Origin: Hofstenia miamia | Taxonomy: Eukaryota > Xenacoelomorpha > Acoela > Hofsteniidae | DNA length: 48,847 nucleotides | NCBI GenBank assembly: GCA_900660155.1 | Contig: CABFPE010000081.1 | Coordinates: forward strand, 422,692-471,538 | Direction of reading: 5' to 3' | Part shown: piece by piece, positions 1 through 11,600 of the stretch | Position numbering within the stretch: the first letter of the stretch is position 1 | Layout of the letters: each line of letters starts with the position of its first letter | Made by a program: the position numbers and the translations under genes | The notes under the pieces: generated by a model | Database searches by the model: none | What the model was told of the DNA's origin: nothing | What the model saw: only the letters and a program-made list of their open reading frames with translations

Positions 1-387
1 AACTTAGTCCTCATCTTCAGAGTTTGAGATGCCTAAAAATGAATACTAGATTCACAAATACACAACTGAAAAAAACCTGAACGTCGTTTGTTCAAACGAA
101 CGTCTCTTCCCAATTGATTTATTGCCAAACGGCTTTGCTCCCAAGCTGAGAAATTATTTGGGAATCGATTTTTAACAGCTTCTAAAAGAGAAAATGAAAG
201 CATTTATATAATTTGTGAATATACAAATGAATAAATCTAACATAGTAAAATGTAAAATATATTGTACAATAATATCTAAATGTATATTTGCATGAAAACA
301 ATGAAATAAAGCATCAGTTTCAACAGCCACTTCATACTGTACATTACTTGGAAGTTGACTAAATAAAATGTAATTGTAAACTGCTAA

Positions 388-921
388 TCAAATAACTAAG
401 TATAGAAGAAATTTGTTGATAATCTTTGCTGCTTAGGCAAATTTTCATAACAAGCAAGTAATTAACCAAAATTGGAATACTTTTCAGAATAGTTTTGCGG
501 GTGGGTGTATGGGGAACAGCACTAGAATTCCTTCTTGGCGACATTATTTTGGCCTTAATTTCATTGTTGCTATACAATTTCCGGGCAACATTAACTCCAA
601 AGGTAGAAGGTCGACTTCCAGAACATTGCATTAAATCGCTGCCCTTGTAAATTAATTCGGAGATCGATTCTGGAATTTCATTCTAAAGTATATACTCAAT
701 CTAAGCAATAAAGTAAAGAGTTGTACGTTATCAGAGAAACTATTATTGCGATGAATTCGGCACTTTCGTAGCTCCCTCTTTACTTGGAGAAGAGTTGAAT
801 CAACTCTATTCAAAACTTTCAACAAATTGTTCAGAAGATGAGCAATGGATGGTTCTGACAAATCGTTATTTCCAGATCGCATTGCTACATATATACATTT
901 AAATTACGAGAAAGTAAAAAT

Positions 922-953
<32 letters not shown>

Positions 954-1757
954 TGAAGTAATCAATATCAAATATACATAGATAGATAGTATTAGCCTAG
1001 AATAAATTTGTGGTTTAAGAAGATTAAAACAGTTATGAAAGCGGTATATTAATTATTTGATGAGTTAGATGTCATTTCTTATAAAGAATGTACAAAACGA
1101 CAAGTACCTTTAAGGAAAAGAGTATAAAACTACGATTTTGATAACAATAAGCGTGAACTGCATATCTTAAATGAAAATAATGTAATAACAATAATTATAT
1201 AACAAGTGCCATGAAATACATTCGTGTATAGAAGCTAACTGAGGTGTTGTGATTGCATCAACATCTGGATCATTGGGTTGTTGAACAAAGCTGTCAGCAT
1301 GAAACGAATGACTTGCATTCAATGCCATCTCTAACTGATCTTGTCTACTTTCCAGAGCATCCCTCTTATTATCTAAATAACAGTTATGCAAAAGAAAATA
1401 AAATGAGACTACTCTTAGCAATAAGTTTTGCTTGGTGCATCACCCCATTTATTTTCATTGGAATGACGTCTGTGGCAAGAAGTTCATTCCTCTCATCTAG
1501 GTTCAAATTGGAAGGCCAATATTTGCTGGAGGTGGATATAATGCTATAGGTTTCATCCGAAGGAAAAAAGAAAAGAAAAAACATTACTAAAAACAAGACT
1601 CAGCGTATATTTTGAACCCTAATTTCAACAATAAAAATTTCTAAATATTGAAATATATTGCAAACCGTTCATCTATATTTAAACTCGAAAACTAAGTGAT
1701 CGTTCACCCAGCACTGAATTTTAACAGATGAGAAGACAAAATAAATAAATTATCCAT
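388..1757 (-). CDS. Gene B: six-exon protein, possibly BEN-domain-like
   Basis: I rebuilt this gene from GT-AG sites with consistent phases. Exons on the minus strand: 1757-1708 (ATG at 1757), 1543-1413, 1372-1220, 884-727, 682-481, 428-388 (stop TGA). They sum to 735 nt, or 244 aa. The introns are 164, 40, 335, 44 and 52 bp. The N-terminal part contains SSKYWPSNLNLDERNELL followed by a VIPMKINGVMHQAKLI strand. The middle is helical and leucine-rich (AHLLNNLLKVLNRVDSTLLQ). The C-terminal part holds GVNVARKLYSNNEIKAK. This order (YWP segment, short beta segment, coiled helix, C-terminal helical domain) recalls BEN-domain transcription factors, which bind DNA or chromatin in the nucleus. That assignment is inference from pattern memory, not a search. 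Exons 2-5 are well supported. The first exon (phase match only) and the short last exon are less certain, and further 5' exons may exist. The gene is divergent from gene A. Confidence 0.55.
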
Positions 1758-2611
1758 ATTATAAATGCAAACAGCAAACAGTTAAAACTTTAAATCGTGC
1801 TCAAAACTATTTTATACACAAAAATGACTACAATTTCTTGGTAGTCATTGAATAGATCAATGGTGTTTCGATAAAATCCTATTTATATACGGTACACAAA
1901 TCAGTGTTTTAAGCATATAGAAAAAGGTGCATGTTTTTTCATCTTTTCTAGTGACTCAGTTTTGTTTGTTATAAACTCTATTGCAAATAGTTTCGTAATT
2001 TCAGTTTCCTTTGTTGAGCTTGTTCGTAATTTAATTCAAGCTATTAGTTCATTTGCTTGCTCACATGAAGTAATGCGTCTTTGACATCAAAAAGCCTTTT
2101 AAATTTTAATCACTTCAAAATCTCATTTTATTCTTTGTTATTTTTATTTGACTAGAAAATATTTTACTTTCAAATTATGCATTGATATCACTTTTATTCT
2201 ATGCAATTTTCTAAGTGATCGAATCTAACTAGAGTTAGAAATTTTTAAACTTTTGCTTAATATAACTCTTCTTTCAACATTTTTGAATTATTATTACATT
2301 GGATTTATTAACCTTAAACTGGCCGTCGTTTATAAAAGACAAACTCTTTCTAAGTTTTCAAACCATTTTCTCCAAGCCTATTATGAAATTTGGAAATCCT
2401 AGAACATAGTTGTGGGAATTTGTGCAAAAGTTTATTGCTATAGCTGAAGTAAGTGCAAGTATTTACGATTTTTCTGTGAAAATCCATGGTTTTTAACAAC
2501 TAACTTCACCTATTTTATTTTCTGTAAATAGACTACTCAAGTCAAGCGCAGGGAGTTACGACTTTGTGCACTACGCGTTTGGACGTGTCTCCGACACGGC
2601 GTGAATTAAGA
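1758..2611. promoter_or_regulatory. Divergent intergenic interval between genes B and A
   Basis: Gene B reads leftward and gene A rightward from this roughly 0.85-kb AT-rich interval, so it probably holds both promoters and 5' UTRs. I see no clear TATA or initiator element that I would defend. Near its right side, 2410-2448 is a possible small exon (open frame LWEFVQKFIAIAE, followed by a strong GTAAGT donor), and 2534-2611 is the transcribed 5' part of the first exon chosen for gene A. The true transcription starts are unknown. Confidence 0.4.
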
Positions 2612-5600
2612 ATGGAAATAAGAGGAGATCTTCATCCAGTAGTGGATAACTTTATTAATTTGTGAGTTTAAAAGCGCTTAAAGTTTTTAAAAAACCATAG
2701 GCAGTTTAAGGTTAAATAAACTTCTCACATCTGAGAATAAAAAAGTACCTGATAGTTTTTTGTTTAGGAATTAATTTCCGGTGTTATTCGTAATCAATTA
2801 ATCAGTGATTCCAACAACATTCATTCACCTACAACTACCGATGAATCAAATAAAATTCAAGATGCATGTGACATATTTTCAAAATACGTCACTAAAAACC
2901 AAACCAAGGGTAATTATTCTAGCTTTACTACAAATGTTCATTGATGCTGCTTTGCTATGCGAACCATATTCTAATGTTTAAGTGAAACTTCAAATTATAA
3001 AACTCCCCCCCCCTTCTATTTGGTTAATTATGATTAAGGTTGTATCAATAAATAGCATTGGTTGTTTGCCTGACTATCAAACGAAGTCGCATATCAATGT
3101 GGCAACTGTATATTTTATATTTAGAATAGATTATTGTTTACTAATCAAAATTTGTTTACTACTATCGAAATTATAGTTGTTAGCATCATGTGCCCCAATT
3201 GTATTTAATTTTAAAAATATATTACAACACCTATTTGATTGTTATGCTAAAATGTGCATTTTTGTTGCCATGTGTAAATTAGATATCAGAAAATTTCCAT
3301 TTAGAAAAATCGAAATTTGATTTATGTAGCATTTTCAACACAAGTTAGAAATAACTATCCAATGCTTTGAATGTAATATAAACTTGTTAATTTTGTATTT
3401 CAATTAGTTAATGATATTTAGAACGTGAGGAGAAAGAAGAAAAGAGTTCTTCAAGTGCACAGTTGGAAAATCGCGTTTCAATGGATATTCCTGACTATAA
3501 TTGGCTGGAACGTAATATCAGATGTACTCTTAACAACGGAGAAGAAACGTTAAAAAAACGTAAGATTTTTTTGAAAATGCCATTTTAAGGTTCATTTAGA
3601 TTTCTACGGCAAACCTAAATTCAGAGCTTTGGAGAACGAAGGGAAGTTAGAAGAAAACAGAAAAAGTGAATCTCCACCGACCACTGATGAAAAAGACAAG
3701 GTAATCAGAAACATTATTCAAAGCACCAATTCCGCAACATCTCTCAATGATAAATCACAAGTTTCAGCTAATGATTTAACACAGATGCTGCTTGATGGTC
3801 AGCTTAGTCAAAATAAGCAAAATAAAGAAGAGAATAATACAGCTGAGTCACCCAAACTTTATGGCACTTTTGGCAGTTTACCTTCGAAAATTAGAGAAAT
3901 TTCAAAGTTAGATGATCAGCCTTTGAATCTTTCTACTAAAGATCCAACTATAAAAGAAGCAAGGTCGTCTGTTATATCAATACTAGATTCAGAACCCGAA
4001 ATCGTTCACCTGGGGAAACGCTCTTTAGTAAGTTCACCTCTTAAGGGTGAACCGATTATTAGGCAAGCAAATTCCAATTATAAATACCAACCAATGCTTC
4101 TACGAGTGGTTAATGTGTGTTCTGGAAAGTATAATTATACTCGTAAGTATATTCTATTAAAAGAAAACCTTTTATATAATAACTTTAAAAATTCAAGACT
4201 ATTTTCTATGAATTATTTCCTTAAAAATTTTTTTTAAACTAGCTGTATTTTTGTATTAAACGAACTCCATTTTGTTACATTTGGGAATAGGAGAACCGGA
4301 AGTGTCCAAAATATCAGTCAAGTCATTATGCGGAGTTTTGCACTGTCTATGATCGAGCAATAAAATGTTTTAGAAGATAATGACTACATCCATGTAGAAA
4401 ACGAAATGTAGAAAGGAAATAAACATCGATAGAAAGTTAATAATAATATCCGGTTTGCCTCCATCTGTCATTTCCCTTAATTCAATTAACTCCTATTTTC
4501 AGAAATCTTTCTGATTTGCTATTACAGTAGAAGTCATACTTTCCCTCGTATAGCTTAATTAAGAACATTCGAGTGCATTTGCATTAATTTTATGTTTATT
4601 TTTAATTTATATACGTGGTGTCTTCAACATATTCTTCAGTATTAATACGCAAATGAATGCGGTGTTTTGCAAAGTTCTTCTCAATTATAATTAGCTGTTT
4701 AATTCAAGGATGCAATTGAGCGTCCATCTGCACTTTGCATGTGGCGTATTACTACGATTGCGAATTATGATATTTTAGTTTCGTTTTTTATGTGAAAAGC
4801 CTATATTTTCCAGTGGAAGTATAAATCAAGTGTAAAATTTGGTATTGTACAGTAGAGATGTGCGCGGTAGACATTTTTGTAAAACTTACCGTCCGCAGCA
4901 TCATTTTTCCACCGCCGCTTAAAAGTTACCGTGGTTACATCAAAATCTTTACTTATGAACTTATAGCAATTTAAAAGGTAATAGTTTTACTGCTAAGCAC
5001 TCTTTTCTAAATTACAAATTCTGTTAAAATTTATAATATATATATATATTATTTTAAGAAATATATATATATATATATTTCTTAAAATAATTAATATTGG
5101 TATTTATATTAATTTTTTCTCAAATTCGCAATGTTCTTTTTTGTCCCATGTTGCCACTGAATGTTTTGTCATAGCGGCATACCGCAATAACCATTTTGCT
5201 AACAGCACCGCACTGCGCACATTTCTAGTGTACAGCATAATAGCTTTCTCTAACTTTCCCACCCGTGAAGTTGGGCAAAAAATAAAATTAATGAAGCGAT
5301 CAGTCAAAATCTGTCTTTCGAAATGTAATTTTATTGCCCAACTTTCAAGACGTTTGGGTCGAAGCAATATTTTGTTGAACCCATTGACTGCAAAGCTAGT
5401 ATGGTTTTGTCGACAACGTGTGTAGTTTTAGGCGTTATTTATACCGTTTTCCATCCAATTTTTCATCTGACCAAAAATCACAATTTTTTGGGATTTATCA
5501 TTGTTAAGCCATACGTTGTTTACAAATGGACGGTCTTTTTCAATCTTTGTAGTAAATGTATGACATATTGAAAAACTTTTAACCTTTTCATATTGGTTTA

Positions 5601-8600
5601 AGGCTAATATTTCGAAGAATTTGAGTACTAATACGGTGTAAATCACTGAGGAAGAGTCCTAATTGTTGCCTTCATCGTAGGCTACAGTTAGAATATGTGA
5701 TTGATCACGCGTGATCTATCACATTTTGATAGAATCGCACGTCGAACCACCCAAGTAATTAGCGATATGACGTGATTTTGTAACTGCTCTTGCACATATT
5801 ATAACCATAATCTTAATACATTTTAAAGCTCTTTTCGATTACTTGGTTTACCTCAGCAATGTATTGTGATTGTGCGTTTTTGTCCCTTAACTAGTTGTAG
5901 CGTACTAGAGTAATGTTCATGTCATAATGGGGTGAAAAGCGATGAAGATTTAATAAATTTTATCTTTACCAATATTAGCGTAATATACACTGATACTAAT
6001 GTGAGTATTTGTTGCAAATTTGAAACTATCTGATCATTAACAAAGTTATTTGCGTTTTAATGATGAGTGATGTTTTTTGAGACTTCAGTATTTATAAATA
6101 TTTTGTGAATTTAGCCAAATCCGCTAAAGAATATTTGTTGGAACGCGGAATTACAGAACCCCGAACAACTAAGATAACTGTCTCTGATCCTAATTTGCAT
6201 CGATTACACCCGCTGTCATTAGCTGCTTTTCACTTCTACCGCAGGCCGGAAAATCAGTGGTGGACTGAGTTGCGGGACGTCTTACACAAGGAGGGTCTTG
6301 ATGAAAAAGATATTGGTATTTTAGATACTTCACTTACTACCAATGTAAAGGCATGCCAACTGCTTTTAAAGATTATGAGACAGAAGTTGTCAATGCCTTG
6401 TGACAAGCGCCGCGCTCCTGGTAATTCTTTGCTTTTCTGTTATTTTTATGTTATTAGAATAAATTGTTTTACCTGACAAAATTTATTATTATTCATAAAA
6501 TTTCTCTTTTAGCAAGTGCTGCTCAAGGAGAGCCCCGCGAAAAGCAACCACGATTTTCAGCTAGTCATTCTCTTCCAACGAACACTGGCGTTCCGCCACT
6601 AACATCGTCAACATATCGCGGGCCAGGAAGACCTAAGTCAAATAACCAGCCATCATATTACTCGCAACAACAACAGCGTGTACCGCCCTTTCACGAGACA
6701 TGTCATGCATCGGAATGTGCTAAGTGCATTTATCCACAAAGAGCGTATAAAGATCCCGATTGTTCTTGTGCTTCTTGTCAAAGACACAATAAACATTATC
6801 ATCCTCCGATGTTATCCCATGAAGCAAAAGAGTTTTCTTCTCAACATCTTTTGCCAAAACGTAAGGAAATGCAGATTTTTGAAAAAATAATGTTTCTTCC
6901 ACAGCCATTATTTCTTGCATTTAATTGGCATATTCAAAATTATCCACTGAACACCTATTTTTCCTAAGTTTTAAAGTTTTCTTTTGCTAATATTCGCGAT
7001 GGCTAGCTTTTTTGGACTCTTAAACGTAGTTTTCTGGAATGCAAAAGATTTCCTTGCAATTTTTTCCATTTATGTCAATAGCGCAATTACGAATAATTTA
7101 ATTGCGGTCCATGTGGCCGGAGTGGTTTTTTGTAAAGCTCGCCATACATATGTTAGAATTATCTGAATCGTTTTATTTATTGTTAGTTTATCAGAGTCAG
7201 TGATTTAATGTTCGTTTTAGTCATGCCTGTTCAAAATAATCACATGGTTGGCCCTCCGAACGTCAGACAAATACCATCTCCTCATGCTATACAGCCGGGC
7301 CATATCCAGCAACGAAATCCCGTTTATGGACCCCCATCTCAAACCCCTCACTACCATCAGTCGCATTTGGTGAGGCCGGAGAGGGTACGTACATGAAATT
7401 TAGTTTTCTATTTAAACCATTTCCATTAGCTATGGCATAAATCTTCTTACCCGCAGCAGCAGGTAAGCTCTTCTTTCCCCCATTTGTTTTCACTTTCCCC
7501 GTATTTTCACCGCATGGTTGATTTGTGAATTTAAATTGTCCATCTCTTTCCACTTTCTGTTTTCATGTTTGAGCTTCTGGGTTGCTTGACGTAGTTATTC
7601 TATTATTCAATTAATTTTTATTTCTAGGTTAAAATTTATGTTTGAAAGATGTGTCAACAAATATTTAAAATCATGATGTTAGGATATGATCGATTTATTT
7701 GCAATATTATCAAGAAAATATTTGGATCAAATTGGCAAAATTTATAAAAAAAATGAAAAATGTTTTAAAGGGTAGATAGACTTTTAATGTATTTTGTATC
7801 TTACTTCTAACTTCTTTCTTTTGGTTTCTATTTCATATTACTATGAAAATTTATGATTCTAGATTATTTGTTGCGCAACTCACTAGATTATCTACAAAAA
7901 ATTTGAATTTTTATTGATAATATATGCGAAATTCATAAATCAGCGTTATTCTCAATTTCTATATAGAATTGTCGCATCTTCAATTTGAAAGCTTTGTACA
8001 TATGTTAAACTGCAATAATTGTAAGAATTAGCTTTATTAGGTTTTTTCTATTCTGTAATTTATTATGATACTGGAAAACGTTGATATAACATGTTTTCGT
8101 TAAAAATGTTCAGTTTATTATCTAATGTGAATTCTCAATTATATCATATGTTTATCCATAGACTTCTAAATATATTTAGTATTCTATGGTTTACCCTTTA
8201 AAATGGAGTTTATGGCTGATGATTTATCAGTCAACTGCCTCCAAACGAATATTTTAATAAGATGGGTTAATTAATGAATTCCAACACTGTTTTAAATAGG
8301 ATTGTTGAAGGAAGTTCCAAAGAATGAAATACCATTTTCAAGTAAATAATATGTCAATATGTAAACTATATATTCTATTAGGCAGAGAATCCATTCACTT
8401 AATCACGATTGCGTGTGTCACTTGTACCCTTGGCAAATTTTTTTATGTATATTTAGAGAACTGGTATATAATTCGTCATAGTATTTTAAAATTTTATTAT
8501 TTTTAAGTTGACCAAGTTGATTTTGCAGGTAAATAACTTTTTCTTTATTATTGGTGTCATGCATCTACAAACATTAATGTAGTAATAGCACATTTGGAAG

Positions 8601-11600
8601 AAATTAATATGTAACCATCCTGTCTTTATCCTTTTTCTTTTATTTGTTCATTGCTTTTCACTAGCTTCTCAAATCTACAATTTAGCACGTGAGCAGCAAT
8701 TCACCAACACATCCGCAGTATTGTGAACCTCCACCTAGCTCTTTCTTGGTGGCTCATCCGTCATCTCACGTGCCACCGTTTAATCCACGTATGTATTTAC
8801 ACCATTTCCCTTCTTAAACTCTTTGTTTAGATTCCCAACTTAGCAGTAATGTTTATCTCCCAGGGCATCAGGTTTATGATCTTAAATTATTATTGTTTAA
8901 TTTAAAATAGTAATTCATAGTTGGACTATATTTATATTTTAACCACTCTATTTTTTGTTACACATACATGTATGTATCATATTGAATACGAAGTTAGGTT
9001 TAGTAACTCGAAAAGAAAACATTCGCAAATAAACATTCATTCCTAAGCTCTTCTTATTGCTATCTGTTTTGCATTATGAATTTGCTTATGTACCTTGCCG
9101 AATCCTGAATTATACATGTGTCCTCTGTTAAAATGAATTGTGTTTTTGATAAATATATTCAATATTTGTGTTTTTGAAAGATATTGAAATTGGGCTCATT
9201 TTTCAAGTTGACTCCCCATATTATTGAACAGTTTCATCAATCGTTCTTCAGAAAGATTTAGAATATATTGAAAAATTTGTGATTTTAAATCATCAATTAA
9301 ACTGGGAAACTGGAACTTTGAGAAATTGTTCAGCAAACATCATTTGAAAATAGGCTACGTATTGTGTAATGGTCAGCACCTCCGATTGTTTAGTGTATTA
9401 AAAATATCCGAAATTCTCTACGCAGTAACGTACTTTCTAATGTAAGACCAATGATATGGTATTGAAGTTAAAACTGCAGTTTATATAGAGTTGAATACTA
9501 ATGAGAAAGCAGCAAGGAAGCAATAATGTATGCAACACTTACAGGTCAATCATTTGTTTGGTCAGTAATAATATCGAGATTTTAGCCGATAAGATAGGCA
9601 AATCGTGTATTGCACAGCGACTTTTTGATAACTCTTTATATAATATTTCCATTTGACTTATGCATTTTTTGTACTTGACTATGGTGCATTGTCATGTTCA
9701 TGATAAATACGTGGTAGGACTGGGTCCTACTTTCATGCTTTTGTTGGGCGCGATGTTGCTTCCATATATAAATTTGAACTTTAAGATTCATTCTATTACA
9801 ATTTCATTGTATGCAAGGCTCTATCGTCTGGGTTCTGCAGTGAAATGCATAATAATCAACTGGCTTAGTCTTAATCTTTCATTAAAATTTGAAGTTGAAC
9901 TCAAGAAAATAGGTTATTGTAGTAATTAATCATAATCAAATACCTGGCGGTTTAATCATGCATACTACTTTTTTCAGAATGAGAACATTTTAATTATGTT
10001 TAATATTAACTTTAAAAGAATTGTACTACAAAATTGCATTTTATGTTTTAAGGCCCTAGGTGCACATGTGTAAACCTGCTAGCGTTGTATTTTAAAAGAT
10101 AACATAATATGCTTTGCTACATTACATATGATTGTAGAATTAGAATTGGGCGTCGGGAGACTACACAAATTATTTCAAATTTAATTCATTAGATGTTGCT
10201 TACAGAATCCATTTTAATCATAAGTAATGTAGTTACAGTAATAATATAAGCCAATCGTAGTAATGAGATAGACAGTGTGTTTGTAGACACCCAAGCAGAC
10301 TGTTTGTGTATGTTGTCATTATATATAAATGTATTGGGTTATAACTTCGAAGCAAATTATTCTTTAGGCACCATCTTCTCAAATCAACTGTATACCTTCA
10401 GAAAAGACTGCTAATAATGGAAACTTGTGTGGACATTGTTCTAAGGAAGCCGTATTTCTCTGCTCTGGATGTCAAAAAACGTGGTATTGCAGTGGAGAAT
10501 GTCAGGTATGTTGTTTCATTCAATTAAGTTTCTTAGATGTACATTGTAATAAACCTGAGAAAACGGATTTTACAATGATGTTTATTTACGTTTTCAGTAG
10601 GGAATGAAATTGTATTTCGTATCTAACCAATCGGGTGATAAATTTTTATACGGACATCTGCTATAATGACATACATTTTAAAGAATAAACATCAAAATTT
10701 CAAAACGCACATTTGTAATGTTAGTTGAAACATGACTTAACAAATATATGTTTCTATCCTAGTCATGTTCGCCCCTGTTATTACTTTAGACATATATATT
10801 TATTATGCATTTCTAGAAATATCATCGAAAGTTACTAGTTTGCATTTCAATATCTTCGATTTCGTTTTGAATTTTTTCTTACAGGTTTTTCTGGCAATTC
10901 TAAGTTCTAGAGATGCTCTTGGATTCAACCCAGCTTTTTGTATACATGTATTGCCAACATTATTTGGTGTAGTGAAATAGCTACAGTTGGAAGTGGGCTT
11001 AAATTGCACCTTGACTCGGTTACTAATTAGATGGTCCAGCCAATATATATAATCTTATTCAGACCAATTTAAAGCCTAGTTTGGAACGGTATTTTATATA
11101 CCAAAATACAATTATAAAAACAACCTCCCCTGCATTATAAATGTGTAATTGTATACAATGAGCTGTGTTGCATTGTTGATAAAAGAAACGAAGGAATTAC
11201 AAAAATAATCTTGCATAGCATGCACAATAAAAGTAAAACTTAATTTATCATAAGAGGCAATCTCTTGGCGCCAGCTCTATACCCTGAGCGGCCCAGGCCT
11301 GATTCAGCTCTGCAATGGCCTCAACCAAATTCATGAATGTGGAAAACATTTAGTTTTTTAATGTTAATTCTGCGAATATAACTACTTCTAACGCTTTGCT
11401 GATTGTAGACATTTATAATTTAGCACTCGCGATCGGCGGGTGTAGAAAGAGGTGTAGAGCTTTAAATGTTTAAACAAATTGCGTAAATAACTTACTATTA
11501 AGCGAACTTTGAAAATCAAATTTTATTAATTTCAATAGATTTTTTATTGATAGTCTTTTGATGTGACGCCATATAAATTCCTCAATTAATTGATAACATC

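Larger units (their letters stand above)
4143..6114 (+). other. Intron 4 of gene A (2.0 kb) carrying a MITE
   Basis: The intron starts GTAAGT and ends with TTTAG. It holds a hAT-type MITE (4853-5227) and a separate imperfect inverted repeat (5258-5358). The rest is AT-rich with no coding signal I can support. Confidence 0.6.

Noticed and set aside
6678-6920. Extra frames overlapping gene A exon 6
   Set aside because: Out-of-frame shadows of the real exon, which has splice sites and matching phases.
6984-7166. 60-codon plus-strand frame in a gene A intron
   Set aside because: It lies between two well-supported exons with compatible phases and has no splice signals of its own.
10367-10401. 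Earlier acceptor for the MYND exon at 10368
   Set aside because: It would break the phase from the preceding exon. The acceptor at 10400-10401 fits.
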